This document shows positions 19,976 through 31,907 of a DNA stretch of 64,000 bases, one piece after another. This DNA is from Lentinus brumalis (lineage: Eukaryota > Basidiomycota > Agaricomycetes > Polyporales > Polyporaceae): the NCBI GenBank assembly GCA_001792895.1, contig MARA01000068.1, forward strand, positions 1 to 64,000. Reading direction: 5' to 3'. The translations under genes and the position numbers were made by a program. Position 1 is the first letter of the stretch; each line of letters starts with the position of its first letter. Below the pieces are notes generated by a model. It had not been told where the DNA came from. It did no database searches and was given only the letters and a program-made list of their open reading frames with translations.

Positions 19976-21911
19976 CTACGCAGGATGCTGCTGGCTGCGA
20001 GGATTGAACGTTGACGAACGGCGCGCATCTGAGGCCATGTCATCGTCCTCGAAGTCGAAGTCGTCATCAAGCCCGGACCAGTCTTCATCGTCTGAGTCCT
20101 CCCCTTCCTGGACAATCGGCATCGCGGAGTTGCGTTCACCAACCAGGCGGAAGAGGTGATAGTCTAACCAAGCCAGGAGGCCCTGCACAGCAGTTGTGTC
20201 GCGCTTCTTCATGAGGAACTTGACGTACGTCTCGTAGCGAGGCTGCCAATCAGCTGGCTTGAACGACTTCAAGCCGGAGAAGGAATTGCACCTAGGTCAG
20301 CTGCTCAGCGTTGTTTGCGAGCAGAGATGTGACGCAAAGACTTACGAAGACGGCAGCAGGAGCATTCATGCCGCGTGATATCTCGTCGGCCCCCCAGATC
20401 TTGGTGGTGGTATTGGGGCGAGGGACATAGTCCGATCGGGCGCTCCACGTACGAAAGCGCAAACCTATACTTAGAGTCTATGATTGGATGACATATCGGT
20501 AAGCGGGTTCACGAGTCTCCTACTACATTGCTTACCTACAGAATCGACTTGTCGCGGAAGATGAGAGCCACCGTCAGGGTAAAGGATACGCGGGTAGAGC
20601 TCCTTGTCGAAATCACAGTAGTACTCGAGCTGGGTGTCGAGGTCGGGGATGTAGTCGAAGATCTCACCGCGACCGCCCTTCACATTCTTGAGTATATGAC
20701 ATTTATATGGCATTCATGTGCGTTGATCGAGTGAGCGAACCGGTGTCGCGTTAGCCGAAGCATCTAACAGTGTAAGGTTTGGGACGTACGGTAGACTTGA
20801 ACCACTTGTACGAGTGCATAGGGAGGAATGCCTGCAGCTCCTTGGCAGGCGCAGTAATCAGTGCCAGCTGGCGGTCCCCGTCCTTGGGATAGCGCTGATC
20901 ATACTCATCAGGATCGAAGTTTTAGGAAGACCTTGAACGAGGAAGGCTTACGCAGGAGGCCAAAATGCGAAGGCGACCAACTCCCAACTCCACCGGAGGG
21001 CATCAGCTTAGCCTTCTTCGAACACTTGTTACCGTCGCCCTGCACTCGTACATCTGAAGTCGCTGATGGAGATCGCTGAGGACAACTTGTGCATCTCGGA
21101 AGCCTGGGACGAGATAATAGATGAGCGTAGGGTCATGGTGACTGTGCGAGACACAGCCACTGCAATGTGCGCTCGAACACGATGTCAACCCTCGAAGTTG
21201 CACGCGTTGAGGCGAGTCAGATATAGCGAACGTTAGCATGGAAGACCGATGACGCGAGCGTATGTACCAGAATGAATGCTCGTCAGACGACTCGTCGTCA
21301 GCAAGCGCCATGATGTTGGATGTTTGCGGGAGCAAATGTAGTCTTGCTCCCGGCGCATGTCGTATGTCGTATAATTCAGCCCTGAGGGCCTTGTGACACA
21401 GCCTGTCGTCGAAGATGTGGAGCCCACGGCGCTGGTCTCCTGAGTACTCTTCGTCATCATCTGCCTGCTCGAGAATGCAATCACTGAAGCGGCGGAGGTG
21501 GTCGAGATTAGTATCGATAGCATTCGAGCAGATAGAGAATATACCTTGGTAGCGGGATCGTCGCTATGCTCTACAAGCCAAGTGGCAAATAGAATGGGAA
21601 ACGCTGTGAGCGGGAGATGTCGTACTGTGACTTCATCAGGTTGGGGGCAGGAGCTGGCTTGCGATCATGTTCAGATGAGAGGGCAGAAAATGCGCTCTGC
21701 AGATCGTTAGTACTCAAGGCTATAAGCAGAGATCATGACGACGTACGCCGATCGGCGTCAGAGCTTGAAACGCGAGATTTGCGCTTTTGCTGCTGAGCGC
21801 AGATCCCTGGTGAATCAGGGCTCGTGCACGACGCATCTTGCTGTGCACGGCCGCATCGTCCGTGCGTCGCTTAGCAACTCGCCGTTCTTTCTCTGTGATA
21901 GTGCCCGGCAT
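19976..21911 (-). pseudogene. Decayed multi-exon hypothetical gene, family widespread in agaricomycetes
   Basis: Exons on minus: MPGTITEKERRVAKRRTDDA (from 21911); SAFSALSSEHDRKPAPAP; DCILEQADDDEEYSGDQRRG; GNKCSKKAKLMPSGGVGSWS with LITAPAKELQAFLPMHSYKW; a segment reading PRILYPDGGSHLP; RTWSARSDYVPRPNTTTKIW; and FSGLKSFKPADWQPRYETYV ending with the acidic EDSDDEDWSGLDDDFDFED. I recall similar unnamed proteins in mushroom genomes with the same motif order. An in-frame TAG after FPFYLPLGL and a frame change before VQGDGNKC suggest inactivation. No enzyme motif is seen, and the C-terminal acidic tail suggests a nuclear role. The model is approximate. Confidence 0.45.
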
Positions 21912-21949
21912 GGGAAATCTTGTGCTTCTCGGGGAGACAGCGACTGAGA

Positions 21950-23250
21950 CTGCAGGGAGCGCTCTACATGGAGGACTTCGGCGGGGCCTCCAGTCCGTGG
22001 TCCGACACAGTCACGGTCGTGTAAGGCCTGTGTGACGCCTCCCACGACATCCCGCCGTTGTCGTTCAGCGCTTTACTCGCCGCTGTATTTGTCGGCCTTC
22101 CTGAGGGGGCGGTGGCTGGCACAGAATGTGGCCGACTGGTCGGGCGCCGATATCTCGGCTTTCACTTCCGAATGGTGACGCATCGAGAGTCGACGAAGTC
22201 GTTCCACGTGAGGAGCTCGATGATCTCGAGATGCGTGATGAGGAGGTGGCTGTTGAAGGCTCGGCTGGTGGAAACGTGGCCCCTCGTGCTATATACGGGC
22301 CACAGTGACGTGTCAAAGGCCGACGACGAGCTCGAGGACACAGCGCCTTGACGGCAGGCGGAGGGCGGGGTGGAGGGCAGGCGTGGTCACGCTCTGCGCT
22401 CTGCGCCGTCGTGGAGGTCGCCGTGACCCTTCTCTGACCCGCATACGTGGCTCTCCGCCAGAGTCTCCGCCGTGGCTCTCCGTGGAGAGGCATTGTCGAC
22501 AGCGAAGGCATTATAAGCAGATTGCGAGGGGTTTCAATGTGGCGGAAAGAACCCTGGGTAGCAGACATTGTGAGTGTTGCAGGGTGTGAGTAGATGGAGC
22601 TATACGTGCGTCTCAGGATAGTCTGCCGAGTAAGTGAACCCTGCGGAGGCAGAACACCATCCCGCGCAAGAGCACGATGCCGTCCTTGGACGCCTTGCAG
22701 GACGCCGGATTGAGGAGCGGATGTCAGACCTGGTCTCACTATTTACGTTGATACTGACAGGATGTGGCCACATCGGCATTGGGTGATCTGTTATGTAGGG
22801 GGAGCATGGCCACGCGTTTGTAGCAATCCTTCTATATCCTGATGGGCGATGGGAGTGCGAGCAAACGTGTCCTCGGAGAGACCGGACATCGGAGACCTCA
22901 GAGACACTGGCAGGGGCCGGCTCACTGGCACTTGGCATGGGACTTTGTGAGGACCACGGTTGCGAGCTGTTCGAGCGGCCAGCAGGGGGCGTCTCGTCAT
23001 GTATGTGACCACGCCCGTGATGGTGTCTAGGAGGCGGCGGTGGATAACGCCTTTACACCTTAGCTCGCGGAGCGTCTTCCTCCTTCTTCCCACTTCTTCC
23101 CAGGGCCCTTCGCCGGGATGAGGACAGATGATCTGTGCCACCCATGTTCCTGCGAGAACACGCCCGAGGGGTCGCCAGCCCACTCGTCCAGGAGTCTCTC
23201 AGACTTCCTCGCGCTGAATACCCTGAGGTGTCGACTTTGAATCCGTTGTA
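21950..23250. other. No clear gene; degraded sequence
   Basis: A 224-codon minus frame (22065-22739) is Arg/Ser/Pro-rich and does not look like a protein. Fragments at 22.8-23.2 kb on minus might belong to the Plavaka-like relic to the right, but I cannot align them. Confidence 0.3.
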
Positions 23251-23263
23251 GCGGAGAAGATCG

Positions 23264-23899
23264 TTAGCTCTGTCGCGCAACGGAGCGTGTACGGGTGCGA
23301 CCCCTTGACCGCCAACGCCTCCGACACTTGCTCAACATCGGGCACGTCGCATACCCGATCGAGAGGGAGGTCTGCTTCGGGATCCTGCTTCGGGATCCTG
23401 CTTCGGGTACCGGTAGTACCTCGCGAAACACTCCGGAGGCGTCGGAGTCGGAGTCAAATGTGGTCTCGACTGTGGACATGCGCGGAGGGGCAGAGCTATC
23501 TGACGACGAAAAGGAGATCGGGGAGGGCGCATCGGGGAGGATTCGTCGGCATCAAGTCTTGGAGCGCTTGGGAGAGTCGTATTCTACGACAGCGGAAGAG
23601 CAGTGGAAGGAGGCGCAGGGGATGAGGCGGACGGAGAGAATCCCTTGAAACCGTCTCTCAGCTCAAGAATGACAGAACGGGTTATCGGGGCATACCTCTG
23701 GCTCCTCACTCTGACCGACCGCCTCCTTCTCCTTCCAACCTTGCACGTTTGCGTGCGCCCGCAGCCACTCGCTCGTCTTTTCACTTCTGAATGCTGGTAT
23801 GCGTAAAGTACACCGGCGGACATGTATTCCGTGGCTGATGGGGTTCTTGATAAAGGTCTTGTCGCAGCGAGGAGCCGTACACTCGTATAAGTAAGTCAA
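23264..23899 (-). pseudogene. Possible Plavaka transposase N-terminal relic
   Basis: On minus, YECTAPRCDKTF ... HGIHVRRC forms a C-x4-C...H-x4-C finger like the one that opens Plavaka-type transposases. It is followed by EKTSEWLRAHANVQG, and then, in another frame from 23479, TTFDSDSDASGVFREVLPVP, which resembles the segment after the finger in those proteins. Frames change and no catalytic core follows. The assignment is from memory and weak. Confidence 0.3.
23376..23412. repeat. 13-bp tandem repeat (ctgcttcgggatc, about 2.8 copies)
   Basis: Three consecutive ctgcttcggg(atc) units. As 13 is not a multiple of three, copy-number change would shift any reading frame crossing it. Confidence 0.8.
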
Positions 23900-24300
23900 G
23901 TGTCAGTCTCGCGAGGTCTCGCGAGCAGAAGAAGGTCACGCAGGTCACATGTGTCACCGCAGGCGCCGTCACCAACTCGAACGTTGACCTCGAGTCCCAA
24001 CCATATTCAGCTGTTCACTCTTGCTCCTACAAAATCTGTGGAGCCAGGTCCCTTGCTGGTGAGCTCGCTACGTATCCGCGAAGTGGGCACCTTACTCATC
24101 ATCTCATCCCTAGAACTAGGTCGAGGCACGGTCGAGGCCGCATGTGCGCGCTGCGGCTCGCCCACCTCGACTTTTGAATCCAATCCTCTCGCTCGCGGCC
24201 GGCGGAATACCCGTCATATATGTACGTCTCTCCAATTTATACTCTTCTGGACATCGTCCTAATGTCCGTTGTGGCTAGGCTGTGACCAGTCTCGTTCCGC

Positions 24301-24402
24301 CTCCCGACTCCCGACTCCCGCCTCCCGACTCCCGACTCCCGACTCCCGACTCCCGACTCCCGACTCCCGACTCCCGACTCCCGACTCCAGCCTCCCGACT
24401 CG
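24301..24402. repeat. Heptamer minisatellite (CTCCCGA)n
   Basis: About 14 head-to-tail 7-bp units with a few C/A variants. The minus strand reads it as repeated SRESGVG; both readings are artefacts of the repeat. Confidence 0.9.
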
Positions 24403-24409
24403 CCCCGCC

Positions 24410-25150
24410 CCGCTCTGTCTTATGTCTGAGAGGCCCTGTCTTAGATGGCTTGCGCTCACTCCGACCGACCTAATCATTCCGCCTTGCCTTTCGACGACCG
24501 TCCATGGCAGCACCAGTACTGCATCCGACCCAGCTGCCCCGGACTCACCACCGCACCCATACCTCTTAACGTTGAGGAAAATTAGCTCGCGGAGGACCAG
24601 CTTGACTAGGACCAGTCTGTGGCATGAGCCCTCGACGCGGATGCAATGTACGTTGTCGACCGATGTCTGCGTCAAGGCCTCCCGTCGTGCACGCAGGGAC
24701 GACACGCAAAGCCAATTATCTCGAGATTACAAGCCTGGCGCCTTGGCGTTCGGTTCACCGGTCGCTGTGCAGACTACGGTGGCGTTCTCACGGAAGGACC
24801 TGCCCTCGTCGTAGACATGTCTCGGTTGAGGAGCTCCCATTCCGGTACAATCATTTCATAGCTCATCGCTCACATTGGGCCGTTTACTGACCAATGGACG
24901 TACCAGGATGTGCGAGAGTTCGAGCCGATAGTCGAAACTGAGTACCTCTGGTGAGGGATACGGTAGATCATCTCGCTGAATACTTGCTGCACCATCCGAC
25001 ATGCCGCACCATCCGACCTCAACGCTCTTGTGAGTCCATCGTTGAATTCCTCTCACTCTCTGACAAACAAAAGACACCCGCCTCCATGCAGATGGCGACT
25101 GTCACGAAGAAGGTTCGCAGCGACGATCTCGTGCGAATCAAACCCCTGAC
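24410..25150. other. No supported gene
   Basis: Overlapping short ORFs on both strands with no motif. Nothing beyond single-copy degraded sequence is visible. Confidence 0.3.
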
Positions 25151-25159
25151 CGCCACGCT

Positions 25160-26040
25160 CGCCGACTAACACGATTCAACAACGTCTTCGTGGATAATGC
25201 GCGAGGCTGGAGGAGCGTACACTTCAGCCGCATGCTCGCTCCCTATCTCGAATCATCAGAGTCCGACGCCGCGGACCCAGACGGTAAGCCTCCGAATTAC
25301 TTATCCGTCTCCGACACCCGTTCTATTGACTCACGATCTTTGCAGGCATTGCGCTTTAGCCAGCAGCGGCAAGAAATTAACCGCCTCCGATGACTGGCCG
25401 ACATGTGCTTCAAGCTCGCTATCCCTGGGCAGTCCAAGATCGGCTTCCTCATGAGCGAGTACCCGTCCGGGTTGCGTCTGCTCATCATCCGCCACCGCTG
25501 ATGCGCCGGCAGATGTACATCAACCTCTTCCTTGGTAGTGACGCCGCATCTGTGCAGTACTTATTGTGCTTCGCGAAAATCTCGCGGTAAACGACTCCTC
25601 CAAGAAGAGGAACAGTGAGTTAAGGCGTGCCTCGTCAGTAAGCCCACACTTCATCATCCTGATCGCTTGCTGATGTTACCTGACTAGCGATGCAGGCACG
25701 CCACTGCCTCAACTCGCTCACCGGTTGGTCTGACGTTGATGGCAGCAGGTCCGGCGATGCTTGTGTACAGCATATCTACAAGGCTATGTTTGATGCGCCG
25801 CAGTGGGCGGAGGAGGTCCGCGCTGGTGAACCAGGTGAGCTCTGCGCCTCGTTCATCTCACTCACCGTGCGCGCTCGTTTGTTCGCTAACACATATATTA
25901 CAGTAAGATTCTACGGTATGGAGGAAACCGCAGACATCCGGAAGAAGGGAAAGCACACAGAGCCGCGGAACTCCCTTGAGCAGTGCGAACGTCCACGGGA
26001 GCGTCTGAAGCCTCGCCCGCGGAGACAGTGTATCACTTAG
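25160..26040 (+). pseudogene. Decayed plus-strand exons of unknown gene
   Basis: Segments with protein-like composition follow each other: RRFNNVFVDNARGWRSVHFS with DADPDG at a GTAAGC donor (25283); LADMCFKLAIPGQSKIGFLM ending at a stop; and a later exon (25690-26040) reading VQHIYKAMFDAPQWAEEVRA then GMEETADIRKKGKHTEPRNS. Stops and frame changes lie between them. I cannot assign a family. Confidence 0.25.
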
Positions 26041-26049
26041 CGCGACTGA

Positions 26050-27360
26050 CGTGTACTGCTAACCCCTATGTCCCGCACTCCTCCGTCTCAAATACCTATG
26101 CGTTTGCTTTTCGGATACGGACTCTGTTGCTCTTTTGGATGAATACCGGCACGACAACCTTCTGGACTTGTACAGTAGACTTCAGTCATGTCCTATAGCC
26201 CACCAGCCTGACTCTACCATCGACTATAGGCACGATCTCGCACCGGCAATACTCTGATGCTCTGTAATGTTACCCGCTCAACTTCCTGGATGACTCTAGG
26301 AAGTCAGTAGACGACCCTATTCGACTGTAGTCGCTCGCACTACTAGTGGGATGGACTCATTCCTGTAGAGCTAGAAGCTAAGCTACATGATATTGTCATC
26401 CAACATCTGCGGTATACCGACGCTGTAATACTAAAAGCCGGTAAGTTTCCAGCGCACGTGCGAGGACTGCTTCCGGTGGAATCGGAGTCCTTTTCAACCA
26501 ACAGCATGGCGCCGCGCAGCCTCTCTTCTCCTCTCACCGTGATCACCCACACCCTAAACATATGCACTGGCTACGCCGCCAGGGCTAGGTCGACGGTGGT
26601 GTTCTATGCACCCTCAGACGTTTGAGAGAGTTCAAGTAAGTACGTTCGAGTTTTGCGCACCAGCTCACGCTCACGCTGCTCATAGCCTCCCGGACATGAC
26701 ACTCAAGTCCGCTTCTTATGTCTACACTTCATTTCAGGCCATGCCACGCCCTATCGTGGCTATGTCCCCCATTTGCCGTACGCCACATCAACCTGAGGTT
26801 TGGTCGAGACTTTGCGTCCGACCAGTAGACCGCCGCTTTGGCCGTCTACGGTGTTTGCCCGCTCATCATCCAGCCCATCAATCCAGCCCTCTCCTCGCGC
26901 GCGACCCGTTAGCACACCTGTCGTTGCCTCTGACGGGGACGTTAACATTGTACACTTATGTACTTCACATGTCATAATCGAACTCCGAGACCGGTCTGAC
27001 ATTATCTATGACTGCTATGTACATGTGGAGACGATCGCAAGAATAATCTGACTGTAGGAACAGTGCACACCCACGCGGCCGCCTGCTCATGAGTCACGAC
27101 GATGGCGGACGGCTCCGGACTCATGCGAGCCGGATTTCGAAGCCCGATGAGCAACAACCTGGACACTCCTGGCGGCCAGGCTTATGTATCAGAGTACGAG
27201 TGGACGATGGAATGACTGTCAGAAAGACAGGTCAGGCCATCTGAGCAAACTGGAAGTGCGTACGCTCACAGCGGCGAGGCAGACATCTCCATCTCTGCTC
27301 GCCAGCTCAGCGAGCAGCCCAGCGTCGCTTCAATGCGTGCGTCCCAGTTCTAGGGCGTCA
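26050..27360. other. No supported gene
   Basis: A 38-codon ORF at about 27102-27220 (MADGSGLMRAGF) is the only tidy reading. The rest is stop-rich. Confidence 0.3.
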
Positions 27361-27368
27361 TTTTGGCA

Positions 27369-27378
27369 CATAAATATC
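27369..27378 (+). promoter_or_regulatory. TATA box (CATAAATATC) followed by CT-rich leader
   Basis: cataaatatc lies about 165 bases upstream of the ATG at 27539. Between them is a long pyrimidine-rich tract (27397-27505), a usual feature of strongly expressed fungal promoters. Confidence 0.5.
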
Positions 27379-27538
27379 AATCACACCGTGTTCGTTTCTC
27401 TCTCTTCTCCTCTACATGTCCTCTTCCGTTGTTTTCGCGTCCCTCTTCTTCCCTTGATTCGTCCTTCCTTAGCTTATTTTTCCCTCGCTCTTTGGTTCTC
27501 TTCTATTGAGCGCATCCGGCACGTTCCTCCCAGACATC

Positions 27539-28088
27539 ATGGCGCGCACAAGATCGACATCACGCATGCCTCGCGTTGATACCTACCCACAATTTACGAC
27601 CGGGGATCCTACTAGCAACCGGAGACACGTCGGAGACGTTCGCAACTACCTTGAGGCCGCGTTCGTTGTACGTTCTCGTGCCTTGCGCGTTTGAACATTG
27701 ACTGACTCATGTGACGGCAGTCGGTGGATGAGCCTGATCCCGCGTCGCCGTCCGTGCTTCCTCCCCAACCCGTCATTGTGAGACCTTTGCACTGTATGAC
27801 TGGAGGTACCTTAACACGATGTGGCCTCCATAGCTGCCCGTGAGACCCAGCGACATTGATGTCTCCTTCGCGGTCGACAGGTCAACCACCGTTGGAACCG
27901 AGGACGAGGGCATCACTTCACGCCAGCCCCGCCACTTCAAGATCAGGGCAGCGCTCACTGTGAGTGTCGACTTGGACCTGCCAGGCTTGTACATGGCAAA
28001 CGACTGACTAACTCTGGATCAGGGACTCGTGGGCAGTCTGCGCCGCAAGATCGCGCAGTTCCTCCGCCGCATCTCACGACGTCAATAG
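27539..28088 (+). CDS. Intact four-exon small orphan protein
   Basis: Function unknown. ATG 27539 reads MARTRSTSRMPRVDTYPQF. Introns with donors GTACGT (about 27669), GTGAGA (27779) and GTGAGT (27960) and acceptors GGCAG, CATAG and ATCAG join ...YLEAAFV / SVDEPDPASPSV; ...PPQPVI / LPVRPSDIDVSF; ...IRAALT / GLVGSLRRKIAQ. It ends FLRRISRRQ before the TAG at 28086. The product is about 130 residues, basic at both ends, acidic in the middle. No lesions. With its TATA box and CT-rich leader it is one of the likelier expressed genes here. Confidence 0.65.
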
Positions 28089-28094
28089 TGGCAT

Positions 28095-28890
28095 CCGAGG
28101 ATGACCCTCGCCATTCCGACAACTGCGTCGTCCGATCTTGCAGATAACAAGTTGGTCGAAGTATCCCTCGTCGATTTCTTGCATATCTTGCTCCTTCTCC
28201 CTGCATAATTGCTCTAATCTCCGGACCTAATTTTGATGTATCGATACCATCCTCATTTTGCTCATCGCGCTGTCTTTGCTTGCTTTGCCAACACCATACC
28301 ATCTTGTACCATAGCCTCCCCTCGTCACCTCTGCTTGTCGCACCGTCTTTACTTGGTTGCTTGTCCGAATAACGTGTCCTGATGTAGCATATTGCGATTA
28401 TATATCCCTACTATCCTGTAATACACCACTCTGTATATCGAATCCTAGCAGTGCATGTGCACAGTCAACACCGCGCTTTCTGCGCTCTTCCAGGATGCCT
28501 GTCCTTCGGCATGCCAGCTGCTGCCGGAGGACATCCTGTCCGAAACGCGAGACGGTCCCCATACAAGAAGTCTGGCATTTGCTCTGCGATTTGACGGGTG
28601 TTGGACGCGATTTCTGGTAACGGATCACAGTCAGTCATCGCGTTCGAGACGCGGTACGCGGATGCAGGGATACATCGCACAACGCAGGGCTCGGTCAAGG
28701 ACCGAAGGAGGGAGAGAAGGAGCAAAGCCGGTCCGCGGGCCGGCCGGCGCTAGTCCAGTGATCAACAATACAGAAGCGACTCTCAAGTTGATCACTAACC
28801 TCCAGCCCGTCTTGGGTCTGTCATTCGCTCGCGGTGAATCTAGAATGCAAGTTAAGTAGTATGTAACGTACTTGCACAGTGTGATGACTG
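28095..28890. other. No clear gene
   Basis: 3' flank of the preceding gene, then overlapping ORFs on both strands at 28.4-28.9 kb. A minus exon may read HSPRANDRPKTGWR, spliced to the exon at 28.9-29.16 kb. Confidence 0.25.
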
Positions 28891-28902
28891 ACATTCGTAC
28901 TC

Positions 28903-29548
28903 TCAGGCTGTTCCATTGAGCTCGAGCCTCGCGCACGCGACGTACTTACGCTCTCCGCGAGTATCTGTCGCCGGTATTCTCGTGGGCCATTCGACGCTTT
29001 GCAGGTCCGACCTCAAGTCCACAACCTTGATCTGATACGGTGCAGATGTCGGGCGTAGCTCATGGTCTTCCAGATGCCACCTGTACGCCGCTAAGTAGTG
29101 CGGTCCTCGACACCGGGCGGGTACTGTGCTCCCAATGTATTCAATCCACCGCGAGAACAACGGACTTTAATAGGAGCCGCCGCGGGTCAAGTACTGCCGT
29201 GACGAGCTCAGCATGTCCGTCTCGGCAGATCCGGTCCTTCTTAACACGCCTTCACGTCGAACCTGTGAGTCTTCATCCTGGCAACGGTAGCTCATGGTCT
29301 TCCAGATGCCACCTGTACGCCGCTAAGTAGTGCGGTCCTCGACACCGGGCGGGTACTGTGCTCCCAATGTATTCAATCCACCGCGAGAACAACGGACTTT
29401 GATAGGAGCCGCCGCGGGTCAAGTACTGCCGTGACGAGCTCAGCATGTCCGTCTCGGCAGATCCGGTCCTTCTTAACACGCCTTCACGTCGAACCTGTGA
29501 GTCTTCATCCTGGCAACGAGGGTGACATTCTGTGAACTTACACGGCAC
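28903..29548 (-). pseudogene. Minus-strand exon disrupted by tandem duplication
   Basis: On minus the frame reads LSSSRQYLTRGGSYQSPLFS, then RWIEYIGSTVPARCRG... and KVVDLRSDLQSVEWPTRIPA, ending at a GTAAGT donor near 28948. The first part is present twice because of the 232-bp tandem duplication, which is not a multiple of three. The family is unknown. It is divergent from the WD40-like gene starting at 29927. Confidence 0.3.
29055..29518. repeat. 232-bp direct tandem duplication
   Basis: Units 29055-29286 and 29287-29518 run from gtagctcatggtcttccag to catcctggcaacg. I see one difference (ctttaatagg versus ctttgatagg). The near identity implies a recent event or an assembly artefact. Confidence 0.95.
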
Positions 29549-29926
29549 TGGACCACGGTTCCATATCTCGAGACTCGACTCGTGGAGCTATACTGCGGTC
29601 CCCGGTGACACCCCGCCGAGGCTTGCCTTGCTGTTCGTTGTTGGGCACACTACTACCCCATCGCCATCACGTTACCAGATTTCTTCTGACATCGACCTTT
29701 GCTAACTGTCGAATCATGAGAGGAGCGTGAGGTGCGTGTCACGTACTTACCACTTACCACTTACCAGTTCTTATATTACGGGATAGCGTGTCGCAACTTT
29801 GTGACTGCTCGAGCCAGCTTCTCACGGCTGTCACGCGTCGTGACCAGCATGCGGTCCGAGTCGTTTGTCGAAATCGGGTGGCTCACCCGTCTCCTCTCTT
29901 ACCATCTCCACCGACTTGCAGACAAT

Positions 29927-31867
29927 ATGTCGCCTTTTCAACCGTACACGCATCTGCTCACGCTTCCCGACTTCAATGACTCAGTCAATTGCATGCAATT
30001 CAGTGCAGACGGCAGGTTCCTCGCCGCCGGCGGCGATGAAGGTCGTCTGGCGGTGTACGACTTCCAGACGGGCGATTTGGATTGCCGGGATATGGGTATC
30101 ATCAGCACGGTGACAGTGGTATCCTTGCTGTGGCACCCTTTGGAAGAAGGTGTCTTGTTCGTGGGCTATGGCCATGGGATTATAGCGTTATACCACATCT
30201 CCCCAGTGGTAAAGGTAAGCGATCTGATCCTTGTGTTCCTCAACGTTATGGCTGATTGAGGTGCTGAAGGGAATCTACAAGAAGGGTATGCCTGCCGAAA
30301 CTACTGTGGTGTCCGGCCTGCGTGGCCCGGTCGAAGCTTTGGAATATGACACCAGCACGAAGATGTTGGCGGCCGTCATTGGAAGAGACGTCGTGCTATG
30401 CCACCAGGTGGAAGATGGTACCTTTTCCAACTGTCAGAACTGTATCCGATGCTGACATCCCTATGTAGCTGTGTTTGACGTGCTCGGGTTGCCCCAGCCA
30501 TACGCTACGTCTGCGCATGGCCACAGCGTCTCGACATCCGCCTGCTCCCCGTCCAATTCTGTCTCGGACATCCTGCCATGCTCAGTGCACTTTCTGCACG
30601 AAGGAACCGCGCTGTTAGTTGCCTATGTGAACAACGCCATGGTGTGAGTGGTAATTTAAGTCGTTGACAGCGACGCTGCTGACCGAGTTCAACAGGTGCT
30701 GGGATACAAGAACGTTCGAAATCAAGTGGACGTTTGAACCCGAGGGTTGCATGTAAGGGATACCGCACACGCAAACCTGGCCTGAGTGCACTGGCACTGT
30801 GACTGACGGGCGGACTTCGTTGATAGCGCTCGATCAGCGATTTCCCCTGACATGGGGTCGATCGTCGTCTGCAATATATCAAGCGGCAGTTTCGATCATT
30901 ACACCGTTGGACGAAAAGGGAGGAAAGTACGAACGTATCCAATTCGCACTCGTCAGAATCTGCGTCTACCCGCGGTATTCATTCACGGGGGCGACGCACT
31001 TCTGCTGGGAACTTCCAGCGGGGCGGCCGTTATCGTGAATGCAGGCGACGGGTCGCTGCTTCAAACTCTCTCCCACCCAGGTATGTTTTCCATGATCGTG
31101 ATCTCAAGTCCCGTACGCGCATTGAGCATCCTCGGTCAGACGCAAGGATCATACAGGCCATAGTCAGTACTTCTGCTGTCTGGCAGTATGTCGAGTATGA
31201 CGAAGCTTTGACCAGGCATACACTGATTCCGGGAACTCTCGACATGTCATTGCGACGGGCTCGTCCGAGCGCGGCGAGCAGACGACCATCCGACTATGGC
31301 AACAGGCAGGTACGCCAATATTATATGTGTGAGTACGCTCTTGACGCTAATGCTAACGTGGACAGGCCATCGAGAGCTCTCCGACCCAGTCAAACCTGCG
31401 GGCACCGAGTCCGGAATTGACACACGGTTGTGCCGAGAGCCGGAGGTTTCGCAGCCAGAGAACGTTCTAGATGTGCCATGGTGGCAACGAGTATCGGCTC
31501 ACGTCTCTTTCGAAGCTTGGCTACGAGTTGCGCTGGCGGCATTGGCGACTCTCGTGGGGTTGGATTTGGGTACGTCTGCCAGCGACTTGATTGCGGACCG
31601 GTCGATGATACATATCTTGCACACAGCGGGTCGACTCGTACCATTGCTGCATTACCTTGTCGGGAAGGTGAGCTGGGTCCTCGACTTTTTGCGCACGTTC
31701 AGCCGACGTTGCTCATGACCGAACAGCTCGAGGACCCCGCTCGCGAAGGGTCGAACTCCATTTTGAAGGCACTGGGGTGGATGGCGGTTCGCGTGATTCT
31801 GGATGCCTGTCCGGGGTTAAAGGAGCTGTTGAGAGAAATGTTGGACACAGATGTTTATCAACACTAG
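29927..31867 (+). CDS. WD40-repeat-like protein with hydrophobic C-terminal helix
   Basis: Exon 1 starts MSPFQPYTHLLTLPDFNDSV and shows WD40-type blades (VNCMQFSADGRFLAAGGDEG, RLAVYDF; LLWHP...GYGHGIIALYHI). Short introns follow with in-frame joins near 30213-30267, 30418-30467, 30643-30694, 30754-30825, 31081-31139, 31162-31214, 31310-31366, 31571-31628 and 31669-31728. Later parts read MVCWDTRTFEIKWTFEPEGC, FIHGGDALLLGTSSGAAVIV and RHVIATGSSERGEQTTIRLW, again WD40-like. The C-terminus (SFEAWLRVALAALATLVGLD, then LVPLLHYLVGK) is hydrophobic and may be a membrane anchor. It ends DTDVYQH at 31867. WD40 proteins are scaffolds; no partner can be inferred. No lesion was found. Confidence 0.75.
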
Positions 31868-31907
31868 CTCAGACTGTCGTTGGGCCGGCATCTTCTGTGT
31901 AGTTTGC

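Noticed and set aside
22065..22739. 224-codon minus ORF
   Set aside because: Arg/Ser/Pro-rich with no domain and no splice-linked neighbours; frames on both strands are equally open here by G+C bias.
24301..24402. Possible CRISPR or telomere-like array
   Set aside because: Units are 7 bp with no spacers, and the unit does not match the TTAGGG-type fungal telomere.
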